NCBI GenBank assembly: GCA_026671195.1
Contig: JAPOHD010000012.1
Location: 62,001-126,000, forward strand
Direction: 5' to 3'
DNA length: 64,000 bases
Source: Draconibacterium aestuarii
GTDB lineage: Bacteria; Bacteroidota; Bacteroidia; Bacteroidales; Prolixibacteraceae
Under the pieces are notes generated by a model. The model was not told the DNA's origin. It did not search any database and was given only the letters and a program-made list of their open reading frames with translations. This document shows, piece after piece, positions 45,882 through 54,440 of this stretch. Position 1 is the stretch's first letter. The number at the start of each line of letters is the position of its first letter. Both the position numbers and the translations under genes were made by a program.

Positions 45882-47567
45882 TTAATTCGAACAAGGTGCT
45901 AACAGCTGATCAATTGCAGTATTTGTGTCGATTGGATTGTTCCAGCCGGCATTAAATATTACGTTGTATTTTGTTGGATTATCTTTAATGATGGTAAAGA
46001 ATGGTTCCATGCTACACATACCAACACTTGTATCTGCAAACATTTCAACTTTTAAATCTGTAGCATACCCGCTGATATGGTTAAGTGCTCCAAAAGCATT
46101 AAACTGCGTAACCGCCGGGCTGTAAAGAGAAAGCGACTTAGCCTCAGTCATTGCGTCAAATCCGTCAACACGCAAGGTTGTTCCCTGCTCCCAGGTATTT
46201 GGGTCCTGAGTACGTGATAAATTCAGGCTAATATCACCTGCTTTGGTAAGCATTTTAAATGCATCAAACCATTCAAGGTTTTGAAAAATACTAATATTTA
46301 CATGATTCCATGATGAGGCACCTGCGGTTTCGAGTTTATTGAATACATTTAAAACAGTCAATTGGAAATTACCGTTAGAACCAAAAGAAATGCTGGAACC
46401 GGTAAAAGTGGTTACATTGTTAAATGCTTCAATAGAGGTAGATGTATTGCTCTCAATAACTACATCTCCTCCGATGGTTTCAAGTGCATCAAAAGCCGGG
46501 AAAACATCGAATGTGGCTGCTGATGAAGCAGATTTTTCAGAACTCCAACCTCCGGTTGATGAAGGGCCGTTTGATTGAATAGTAAGATTTCCTTCGATAG
46601 TAGTAATGTCAGTAACATCAAGTGTTTCGAGTGCATTATTGTAAGAAACTACAAAATCGCCACCGATAACTGCCGAGGCTACGTCGATTGATGCTAGCGA
46701 TGTATTTTCGCATGCGAAACTTCCACCAACGTTACCAACAGTTAATTGGCCACCGCTTAGATATTGTACTGCAACATCGCCCAATACATCAGTATACGAC
46801 AGATCGATGCTCGCAAGTGGTCCTGCACCATATGAACTCTCTACGTATCCGTTAATGTTTACATTAGCCACCTGATCTAACATAGAAAGTGAAACTGAGT
46901 TTAACAATTCGTTGGCGGTGATGTTCAGATCATTGTTGATCAATATCAATGCATCGGCAGAGAATGCTGACAAACCACTGTTTCCAACTACTTTTACATC
47001 TTGTCCAACTGATGCAAGGGCAGGCAACGATACTGAAACATCGGCAGTTGAAATACCGGTAACCGTTAAACTTCCACCTACCGACTGTAGCATATCTAAT
47101 GCTATGGTCTCTGTACCGGTAACCAGTAAGTCGCCGCCAATTAATTTAATGTTGGCCATAGCACTGATATGAGCCGAAGTAACAGGCTGTGCTTTACCGG
47201 TTACAATAGTTGCACCTTGTTCAAGAACTGCAGCAAAATCTGCATCGGTCAAAAGGTTTCCGTAATAAACGGCCGAAGCATTGTTATTTACTTCTTCTTC
47301 CAATAAACTCAAGTTATTCAATAATGAGTTGTATTGTTCGTCCAGCTGATCGCTTAATTCAGTGTCTTTGTTCTGCAGGTTTGTAATTGAAGCCTGCAAT
47401 GCAGCGATTTGGTTAAGCAGGTTTTCGAGTTGAGTTTGTTCCAGATCATCAACTTTACTGTTGAGGTCGTCAATCTGGTTTTGTAAGTCGTCGATGTCGT
47501 CTCCAACACAACCTCCTAAAATGGCCAGAGCAGCCACGAATGCAATCGATAGAAGCTTTTTTTTCAT
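45882..47567 (-). CDS. coiled-coil lipoprotein with beta-solenoid/L-domain-like repeats
   Basis: A 561-residue lipoprotein of unrecognised family, with lipobox GGC (Cys20). Right after the lipid anchor, residues 24-95 show heptads of Leu and Ile (DDLQNQIDDLNSKVDDLEQ and following), a coiled-coil stalk like that of Lpp-type proteins. Residues 100-540 contain repeated strands such as IKLIGGDLLVTG, VGGSLTVTG, VGQDVKVVGN, IGGDFVVSYN, IEGNLTIQSN and IGGDVVIES, spaced about 20-50 residues. This is the pattern of receptor L-domain or right-handed solenoid folds. Three Cys remain in the mature part besides the anchor. The gene has its own terminator and lies upstream of the SusC operon. Its role could be surface binding or spacing; the substrate is unknown. 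Confidence 0.75.
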   Translation of the reverse strand: MKKKLLSIAFVAALAILGGCVGDDIDDLQNQIDDLNSKVDDLEQTQLENLLNQIAALQASITNLQNKDTELSDQLDEQYNSLLNNLSLLEEEVNNNASAVYYGNLLTDADFAAVLEQGATIVTGKAQPVTSAHISAMANIKLIGGDLLVTGTETIALDMLQSVGGSLTVTGISTADVSVSLPALASVGQDVKVVGNSGLSAFSADALILINNDLNITANELLNSVSLSMLDQVANVNINGYVESSYGAGPLASIDLSYTDVLGDVAVQYLSGGQLTVGNVGGSFACENTSLASIDVASAVIGGDFVVSYNNALETLDVTDITTIEGNLTIQSNGPSSTGGWSSEKSASSAATFDVFPAFDALETIGGDVVIESNTSTSIEAFNNVTTFTGSSISFGSNGNFQLTVLNVFNKLETAGASSWNHVNISIFQNLEWFDAFKMLTKAGDISLNLSRTQDPNTWEQGTTLRVDGFDAMTEAKSLSLYSPAVTQFNAFGALNHISGYATDLKVEMFADTSVGMCSMEPFFTIIKDNPTKYNVIFNAGWNNPIDTNTAIDQLLAPCSN

Positions 47568-47925
47568 AATTTTAATATTAAAATGTTAAGTTTTTGAATT
47601 TTCCGATACTTGTGCACAATGGTATAAGCAATTGTTTTATTTGATGAAACAATGGCGGTTTTGCTGTGTCAATGCCTGCAATGAGACGGAATTTATTGGC
47701 ACACCTGATTTTTATTATTCAGAAAATGATCTGCTAAGTATCATATATTCATGTAAATAAGCTCGTGCTGTTGATTGAAAGCCCGGAAATAGGTTAACCT
47801 GCATCAATTTAAAGGAAATTAAATAAGAAGAATATTTGTAAATGACCTGAATTATACCATTGCTTAATTTTAGGGATTGTAAAATTCAGAAAGGGATTGC
47901 CCAAAAGTGTGTTTTTTATCTCGGC
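47568..47925. other. 358-bp intergenic region upstream of the coiled-coil lipoprotein
   Basis: Noncoding. A 16-bp perfect AT palindrome (47569-47584) touches the start codon of the lipoprotein gene and would lie in its leader. I see no convincing -33/-7 pair on the minus strand (TACCATTG on that strand is a one-mismatch -7 box) and no clear terminator for the AraC gene. Confidence 0.4.
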
Positions 47926-49056
47926 TTACAAATTGTTTTGTTGAATGTATTCGGTTGGGGTTTGCCCGGTATATTTTTTGAATGTCCGGTTAAAAGTTGT
48001 TTTCGAATTAAATCCGGCTTGTTCCGCCAAATAGGGAAGTGTATGTTTTTTATGGTAACCTTCGCGAATAAGATTTAATGCTGTTTGAAACCGGTATTCA
48101 TTTACCATATCAAAAAACGATTTTTTTAGCTCGTTATTAAATAATTCAGAGATTCTTTTGTAAGACAGTCCCGTGGCTTCAACCATATCCTGCATCTTAA
48201 GGTCAGGTTTTAAATAGGGCTTCTCATCTTCCAGGTATTTTAATAATAGTTCCTTTTCTTGTGTAACAGTTTTTTTATCAGTACTGGAACTGCCTGATTT
48301 AAATGCAAATTTTAATATATCTTCTTCTTCAGAGAAAAACTCGGGACGCCTGATGGTAAATACACCTAATACAAGTGTCAGCAACGTTAGGCAGAGGTAA
48401 AAAAGTGCAAATAAATCGATGGGAATATTAATCCCTGATATTTCAAGAAAAACACCAGCGGTTCCGATTGTCCACAAGATAACGTTTATGATTACAAATA
48501 AGCGCAGCCACTTTAAAGATTCCAGTTGAAATTTTGTAAGCCGTGACTCTCTGAAATACTGAAAATGATGCAATTTTCGCAAGGATAGAATTGTATAAAA
48601 AATTCCCTGAAAAATGATAACAAGATTGAACACATTCTGCAGAGGACGGAACCAGCCCGGCAGATCGTTCTGAATCATTCTTATTTTCGTCTCTGTATCC
48701 TGAATAAAGAAGGGAGTAAAAATTATTAAATACAAAATCCCCGGTATAAAATGCACCACGTTCTTCCGAATCTTTCTGGCGTCAGTATATAAATAAGTTC
48801 GAATATATATGTACATCACCGGAAAGAACAGCAGCACAAATACATCAAGTAATGCATAAAAATGAGGAAATCTCAAAAGGAAATCAGATGATTGAACCAT
48901 GTAGGTAAATACGGTAACAGCCCATGAGAATATAAGAAATCCTAAAACCTTGTTTGCATAAAAACGGTTGGGATAAAATAGGAGGAAAAAGGAAAATAGC
49001 AACGATATCACTGCTCCGAACAATAAAAAAATACTGAAATAATCGTCGATTGCCAT
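47926..49056 (-). CDS. membrane-anchored AraC-family regulator
   Basis: A 376-residue protein from the ATG at 49056 (the frame extends 14 codons further). The first 240 residues contain about seven hydrophobic segments (for example SIFLLFGAVISLLFSFFLLF, FVLLFFPVMYIYIRTYLY, LFALFYLCLTLLTLVLGVF). A linker and a C-terminal AraC/XylS domain follow (about 275-376), with two HTH motifs: KMQDMVEATGLSYKRISELF and LPYLAEQAGFNSKTTFNRTF, then KKYTGQTPTEYI. Such 7TM-AraC proteins are common in Bacteroidota beside SusC/D loci and presumably sense a membrane or periplasmic signal. It lies between the lipoprotein gene and the hybrid sensor gene, to which it is divergent. Confidence 0.88.
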   Translation of the reverse strand: MAIDDYFSIFLLFGAVISLLFSFFLLFYPNRFYANKVLGFLIFSWAVTVFTYMVQSSDFLLRFPHFYALLDVFVLLFFPVMYIYIRTYLYTDARKIRKNVVHFIPGILYLIIFTPFFIQDTETKIRMIQNDLPGWFRPLQNVFNLVIIFQGIFYTILSLRKLHHFQYFRESRLTKFQLESLKWLRLFVIINVILWTIGTAGVFLEISGINIPIDLFALFYLCLTLLTLVLGVFTIRRPEFFSEEEDILKFAFKSGSSSTDKKTVTQEKELLLKYLEDEKPYLKPDLKMQDMVEATGLSYKRISELFNNELKKSFFDMVNEYRFQTALNLIREGYHKKHTLPYLAEQAGFNSKTTFNRTFKKYTGQTPTEYIQQNNL

Positions 49057-49279
49057 TTCTTTTTTTTCTAATCTGCCTCTGTTAGTCAAAACGACCAATT
49101 TAGAAGTTCAGAAGCAAAGTTAAAAAGTATTGGCAAACAAAAAATACCATTGAACTCAAATTTAATCCCATATTTAGAAGATATGCCTGTGTATCTATTC
49201 ACTGGTTTTAACTGAATTGAAATGTTTTTTTTAAGCATTTATTTTACTTTTATTCTTTTAATACCAGATTAACAACAGG

Positions 49280-52200
49280 ATGAAATTTCAAATTCGAAAT
49301 ATCAAACTTCTACTTTTAGTAGCTATTGTTTTATTGGGTTTACCAATATTAAGTTACGGAAACAATATCATATCGTTTTCAGTATCTCCGTCTGATAAAT
49401 ATTCAGAATTGGATATGCTAAGCTATGGGTTTGCAACACTACATATTGACCAGGTTTTTGTTGACAGTAAGGGTAGGATGTGGATTAATCCGAATGTTGA
49501 GGATGCGAAAGATTTACGACTGTCTTTTTTTGAATATGACGGTACACAGAGTTTTTTTTATGAATTTAAATCCAATTGGTTTACTGAAGAAAATGTGGTC
49601 CAGTGCTGGTATCTTTTGGGACTCACACCAGATGGATTTCTCTATGGTGCAAATCGAGAAAACAATATCCTTTTTTACTGGCATCCCGACACACAGGAAC
49701 AATTCTTTTTCAAGCTTGAAAATGGTTTAACGCTTTTAAATATGGTTTCCGATCCAAAGGGAGGTTTTCTGGCACTTCTATTGAATGAGGAAATTAATAC
49801 CTACACTGTATCCCGGTTTTATCAGGACACCAAAGAAGATATTGCATCCATACAACTTCATTTTGATGATCCCATACAACTTCATTATGATGATCCTAAA
49901 AATATAGCAACAATTCCAGGTTCATTGACATACCCTTTTGAGATTAAAGACGATTGGGCCTGGTTCTTTCATGAACGAAAAGGATTGGTTAAACTTAACC
50001 TTGTTAAAAAGACCTTATCTTATACCCCCTGGAGTGAATTTGAAAATATTCCACTTATACAAAAAAATGAAAACGATGTGCCTCAGTTTCATAACAAAGA
50101 ATTTGTTTGGAAAATAATTGACAAAAATAACGATGAGCTGCTGTTGTACCTTGGACAGCAAAATGGCTTTTTCAACCTAAACAATAACTCTCATAAGCTA
50201 AGTGTTGAAATCCAACTCAATACTTTAATGCTTAAGGATGGTGGAGAAAATCCAATTCTTGACGTGTATTTTGCCAAAGATTTAAAAAACAACCTTTTTA
50301 TAGTATCAGGTTATTTTGATCCGTGGATACCTATCAAAAAAATCAACAACCTGCAGGCTGTATTGATGGATAAGAAAGGGAATTGGTTCAACTACACTTC
50401 GCTTCTTCGTAAAATGGTTGATACAACCACTTATACCGATTTCTGGTATCAAGGAAAATTTTTTAGTACTGATTTTAGTCGGGAAATCGGTTCTACATTG
50501 ACTGAAAAGGGGATGAAATTGTTGAGTTTATATCCTGATTTGGAAATAAAGACAATTAACTACTCTGAAAATTACAAATTGCGTTCTATGCTGCAATTAG
50601 ACAGCACAAATTTATTGATCAATTCAATTCCACAAGTATTCCGGTTAAGACAGTTAAACGAAACTCTGGAACCTAATTCAAGCCATGGAGTTCTGGTAAT
50701 CCACGAAAAAGGGACTCACAGGCCTAATTCCGGCCGGCTTATTAATAACGGGTATCATATTCAAACAAGGGCTTATTCTTCAGTTGTTCAAAGGAACGGG
50801 AAAATCTGGATGTCGGCACGTTTTAATTTAGTAAATCGCACAGGTTTGCAGTGGTACGATCCGGTTAGAGATACCACCGATCATATTCCTACCGAAATAG
50901 TCTTTGAAAAATTCGCTTTTATTAATGATATAGAGGTTGCATTGTTTGAGGACAATGGTGATTATACAAATATTGGAGATCTTCATATTTTCAATATCGA
51001 AACTAAAACGATGCGTCCTTTCGTCTATGAAGATGTTCCGTTTACTGTGGGCGCAAAAGTGAATGACATTTATCAGCCTGAAGACAGTATTTTATGGATT
51101 GGCGCCCAGAACGGGTTGTGGCAGATAGATTTCAAAAGCGGCAAGGTACAGCCCTATAATCAGGATGAGAACTTAAAAAACGCCAATATTATCTGCATTA
51201 ATGAAGCTGCTGACAGTTTACTGTGGTTAGGCAGTGGAAATTCCGGAATATTTATTCTTAACAAATCAAATAATTCTGTCAGGCAAATTACCATTTCAAG
51301 CGGGTTGTCCAACAACACAGTTGCAGGCATTCTCTGTGACGATCAGTTGAACAGATGGGTTTCCACCTCCAATGGAATTACGGTATTAAATCCGGAAGGA
51401 AAGATATTGTTTTATTTAAAGGAATCGGATGGTTTATGCAGCAACCAGTTTAACGAGAACTCCTGTGTGAAGTTATACGATGGAAGAATGGTTTTTGGAA
51501 GTGACGCTTGTCTTAATATTTTGCATCCAAACCACATTCTTCAAACGCTCACCAAAAGGGAAAGTGAGAAAATCTATTTAACCGGATTAAAATATTACGA
51601 CAATAAGAAAAAAGAGGATGTTGTGAGACAGGGTTCGTACAATATCACTGATTTTCTTCAAATTCCGGCTGCTCACAACTATATAAACCTTGATTTTGCA
51701 ATTTCAAGTTATAAAAACCTGCAGGAGCAAACATTCAGTTACCGTATGGTTCCCTTTTCCGGGTCGAATGAACAGGATACGTCAATTGACTGGATTAACC
51801 TGGGAGCTGAATCACAGGTTACGATCAACAACCTGCCTCCGGGTGAATTCATCGTTCAGGTTCGTGGTGCCGATGAGCATTCAATTCAAGTTGATGCTCC
51901 GTTGGAAATACCAATAAACGTGCATGATTTATTCTATCGCACCTGGTGGTTTTATATGTTGAGTGCATTCACTGTTTTCATTATTGCTTTTATATGGATT
52001 AGAAGAATTATTTCGGAGAAAGCCCGTCTCGAATTGGAGGTAGAGCGGCGAACGTTGCAAATTCAAATAGACAAAGCAATTATTGAGCAACAAGCCGAAA
52101 AACTTAAGGAACTCGACCAGGCTAAATCACGTTTTTTTACCAATATTTCACATGAATTTCGTACGCCACTTACTGTTATCCTGGGTTTGGCCGGGCAAAT

Positions 52201-53647
52201 TAAAGAACAGCCAAGAATCAAAGGACTCATCCATAGAAATGCCAAGGTCGTTCTGCAACTGGTTAACCAGATTCTGGAACTAAGGAAACTACAGTCAGTT
52301 GGTCTTGAACCCGAATTAATAAGAGGAGATGTCGTTGCTTTTATGCGCAACATCATAGAATCCTTGCATTCTTTTGCCGATGATAGAGGAGTGTTGTTGA
52401 AGTTCGAACCACAAATTGAGAAACTTGTGTTAGATTACGATTCGAAGAAACTACTCCAAATTGTATCAAATTTGCTTACTAATGCAATTAAATTTACACC
52501 CGTTAATGGAGAGGTGAAAATTGAGTTTGAAACTCAAACGAATATTGATAAACCTATTTTCCAAATCTCTGTGTCTGATACGGGAATTGGAATTCCGGAA
52601 AAGAAATTACCACATATTTTCGACCGCTTTTACCAGGTTGATGATGAATTAAGTAGAACAGGAAGTGGCACAGGCATAGGCCTTGCTTTGGTTCAGGAAC
52701 TGGTAAAACTTTTAGGAGGAGAAATTAGTGTTGAAAGTAAAATTAATGAAGGAACTACTTTTAAAGTTCAACTTCCTTACACTCAAAATGCAGCATTGGA
52801 AAAAGATAGGTCGATAGCAAATGTTCCGGTTATTGAATACGACGAGGAATTTACCAATCAAAGAGCTGAAACAAAAGCGAAAGGTAAAGATTTACCTACT
52901 TTATTGATTGTAGAAGACAATCGCGATGTAGCAGAATATTTGTTTCATTGTCTGGACGAAAAATACCATCTGCTTTACGCCGCCAATGGACAAGAGGGAA
53001 TAGATGTAGCCATCGAAAATGTTCCTGATATTATTATTAGTGATGTAATGATGCCCAAAGTAGATGGTTTTAGCCTCTGTGATACACTGAAAACAGATAT
53101 TAAAACGAGTCATATTCCAATTGTTTTGCTTACGGCCAAAGCCGACCTGGACTCTCGAATACTTGGTTTACAACGAGGTGCTGATGCATATTTGGCAAAG
53201 CCTTTTAATGAAATGGAGTTGGAGATTCAGCTTCAAAATCTGTTGCAGTTACGAATTAAATTGCAACAGCGCTACGCGAACACCGAAAACTTGGAGCCTA
53301 GCGAGGTCATTGCCATTCAACAGGAAGATCAATTTGTAATACGTGTGCGTGAAGCCATTCTTGAAAATATGGACCAGGAAAACTTCGGAGTGCCAGAACT
53401 ATGTAAGATACTGCTTATGAGTCGAACGCAGTTACACAATAAACTCAAATCGCTTACTGGTAGATCTACCTCGCATTTTATACGTTTGACCAGGATTGAA
53501 AGAGCATGTCAGCTATTACAGGAATCGGAACTAAATATCAGCCAGATTGCATTTGAGGTAGGCATTGAGAGTCTTCCGTATTTTTCAAGAATTTTTACGG
53601 AACATACCGGACTTTCTCCAAATAAATACCGCGAGAAATACCACTAG
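49280..53647 (+). CDS. hybrid two-component system sensor-regulator (HTCS)
   Basis: A 1455-residue one-polypeptide signalling protein. Signal peptide 1-27. The periplasmic sensor (about 30-790) has two-component-type propeller repeats (WIGAQNGLWQIDFKSG, LWLGSGNSGIFIL, RWVSTSNGITVLN), and a Y_Y_Y domain runs at about 790-880. A single membrane helix lies near 888-910. The HisKA domain has His958 in TNISHEFRTPL; the HATPase has NLLTNAIKFTP and SDTGIGIPEKKL. The receiver domain has phospho-acceptor Asp1255 (IISDVMMP), with Lys in AKPF. The AraC output domain spans about 1350-1452. HTCS proteins sense oligosaccharides or peptides and activate the adjacent SusC/D operon. A 24-bp tandem duplication (49849-49896) doubles eight residues of the sensor. 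Confidence 0.93.
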   Translation: MKFQIRNIKLLLLVAIVLLGLPILSYGNNIISFSVSPSDKYSELDMLSYGFATLHIDQVFVDSKGRMWINPNVEDAKDLRLSFFEYDGTQSFFYEFKSNWFTEENVVQCWYLLGLTPDGFLYGANRENNILFYWHPDTQEQFFFKLENGLTLLNMVSDPKGGFLALLLNEEINTYTVSRFYQDTKEDIASIQLHFDDPIQLHYDDPKNIATIPGSLTYPFEIKDDWAWFFHERKGLVKLNLVKKTLSYTPWSEFENIPLIQKNENDVPQFHNKEFVWKIIDKNNDELLLYLGQQNGFFNLNNNSHKLSVEIQLNTLMLKDGGENPILDVYFAKDLKNNLFIVSGYFDPWIPIKKINNLQAVLMDKKGNWFNYTSLLRKMVDTTTYTDFWYQGKFFSTDFSREIGSTLTEKGMKLLSLYPDLEIKTINYSENYKLRSMLQLDSTNLLINSIPQVFRLRQLNETLEPNSSHGVLVIHEKGTHRPNSGRLINNGYHIQTRAYSSVVQRNGKIWMSARFNLVNRTGLQWYDPVRDTTDHIPTEIVFEKFAFINDIEVALFEDNGDYTNIGDLHIFNIETKTMRPFVYEDVPFTVGAKVNDIYQPEDSILWIGAQNGLWQIDFKSGKVQPYNQDENLKNANIICINEAADSLLWLGSGNSGIFILNKSNNSVRQITISSGLSNNTVAGILCDDQLNRWVSTSNGITVLNPEGKILFYLKESDGLCSNQFNENSCVKLYDGRMVFGSDACLNILHPNHILQTLTKRESEKIYLTGLKYYDNKKKEDVVRQGSYNITDFLQIPAAHNYINLDFAISSYKNLQEQTFSYRMVPFSGSNEQDTSIDWINLGAESQVTINNLPPGEFIVQVRGADEHSIQVDAPLEIPINVHDLFYRTWWFYMLSAFTVFIIAFIWIRRIISEKARLELEVERRTLQIQIDKAIIEQQAEKLKELDQAKSRFFTNISHEFRTPLTVILGLAGQIKEQPRIKGLIHRNAKVVLQLVNQILELRKLQSVGLEPELIRGDVVAFMRNIIESLHSFADDRGVLLKFEPQIEKLVLDYDSKKLLQIVSNLLTNAIKFTPVNGEVKIEFETQTNIDKPIFQISVSDTGIGIPEKKLPHIFDRFYQVDDELSRTGSGTGIGLALVQELVKLLGGEISVESKINEGTTFKVQLPYTQNAALEKDRSIANVPVIEYDEEFTNQRAETKAKGKDLPTLLIVEDNRDVAEYLFHCLDEKYHLLYAANGQEGIDVAIENVPDIIISDVMMPKVDGFSLCDTLKTDIKTSHIPIVLLTAKADLDSRILGLQRGADAYLAKPFNEMELEIQLQNLLQLRIKLQQRYANTENLEPSEVIAIQQEDQFVIRVREAILENMDQENFGVPELCKILLMSRTQLHNKLKSLTGRSTSHFIRLTRIERACQLLQESELNISQIAFEVGIESLPYFSRIFTEHTGLSPNKYREKYH
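49849..49896 (+). repeat. 24-bp tandem duplication inside the HTCS sensor domain
   Basis: Two adjacent 24-bp units (49849-49872 and 49873-49896) differ at one base and encode IQLHFDDP then IQLHYDDP. The duplication keeps the frame and adds eight residues to a propeller-domain loop. Confidence 0.85.
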
Positions 53648-53698
53648 AGTACCATGCTATTCTATTTTCTCCTTGAATAAACAACCCCAAATAAAAAT

Positions 53699-53815
53699 AG
53701 TATAAACATAGAACAGGTTGGACTGAAAACAGGTATCGATAGTTTGCCATATTATTCAGGGAGCTAAAAAGCAGAAGTAGGTCTGGACTCACATAACTAT
53801 CTAAATAAAAACTAA
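53699..53815 (+). pseudogene. remnant of a second HTCS/AraC C-terminal domain
   Basis: Reading this frame gives NIEQVGLKTGIDSLPYYSGS, a stop at 53765-53767, then KAEVGLDSHNYLNKN. It aligns without gaps to the last 36 residues of the HTCS immediately upstream (NISQIAFEVGIESLPYFSRI and TEHTGLSPNKYREKY), with GI-SLPY-S, E-GL and Y--K conserved. The internal stop and lack of an upstream frame mark it as a decayed copy of an AraC second-helix region, left by a tandem duplication or by loss of a neighbouring HTCS gene. Confidence 0.7.
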
Positions 53816-54105
53816 CAGGAACAATAGGTTAAATATTCAGAACAATAAGTTAATCTCCCTAAAATTTAATATTGGACATTTGAAACAATTAAAGTATTTG
53901 AAGATGTTGTAAACATGGCTGTTAAATTAAAATATAATGACTAATGTTAACATTGAAATTATAGTTTTTTATTGATTTGTATTGTTGTATTTTGTAACTT
54001 CTTCAACTGAAATGAAAACGGATGTGTGAGAATTTATAGCTTAAGGCGGATAAACAAACACAGTTTAATAAAGTACAATAAAGAATACCGAAAATTAAAT
54101 CTTAA

Positions 54106-54279
54106 TTACCCAACAATGAAAATAAAAACAAATGTTATTTCGGCAACAATCATTTTGGATTATCAGGTGTTTTGGAACTTACACAAGATAAGGAACCGAG
54201 AACTCATATCTCCAATATTAGGGTCATCGAAGAAATTTCTGAAAATAGAGTAACCAGTGCGATTATTTATGCACGTTAA
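54106..54279 (+). pseudogene. possible 3' remnant of an unidentified gene
   Basis: A 57-codon open stretch with no start codon near its left end. It reads FGLSGVLELTQDKEPRTH and then ISNIRVIEEISENRVTSAII before a stop. The mix of charged and hydrophobic residues is protein-like, unlike the Lys/Ile/Asn-rich frame that overlaps it. Family not recognised. It may be chance. Confidence 0.3.
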
Positions 54280-54440
54280 ATGTCAATATAGTCCGGGTTA
54301 ATTGATGCCTGTTGGTAAATGAATTACTCGACTGTAAATGATACTTCCTAATAAAAGAATAATGGCTTTTCATTGTCTCTTAGTAATACTTGGTTTTAAA
54401 ATTCACTCCTTTATTCGAAACAATATTTTATCATCTTGTA

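Larger units (their letters stand above)
53648..54440. other. 793-bp region of decayed coding sequence
   Basis: No intact gene is evident. The left part holds a broken AraC-type domain (entered separately). The middle is AT-rich with stops in all frames. A stretch at 54106-54279 has protein-like composition in a frame that lacks a start and clashes with the ATG-started frame on top of it. No promoter was recognised for the MalT-like gene that follows. Confidence 0.5.

Noticed and set aside
54117..54254. ATG-started frame of 45 codons (MKIKTNVIS...) as a gene
   Set aside because: Its Lys/Ile/Asn-rich composition fits chance in AT-rich DNA, and it overlaps a more protein-like frame without a start.
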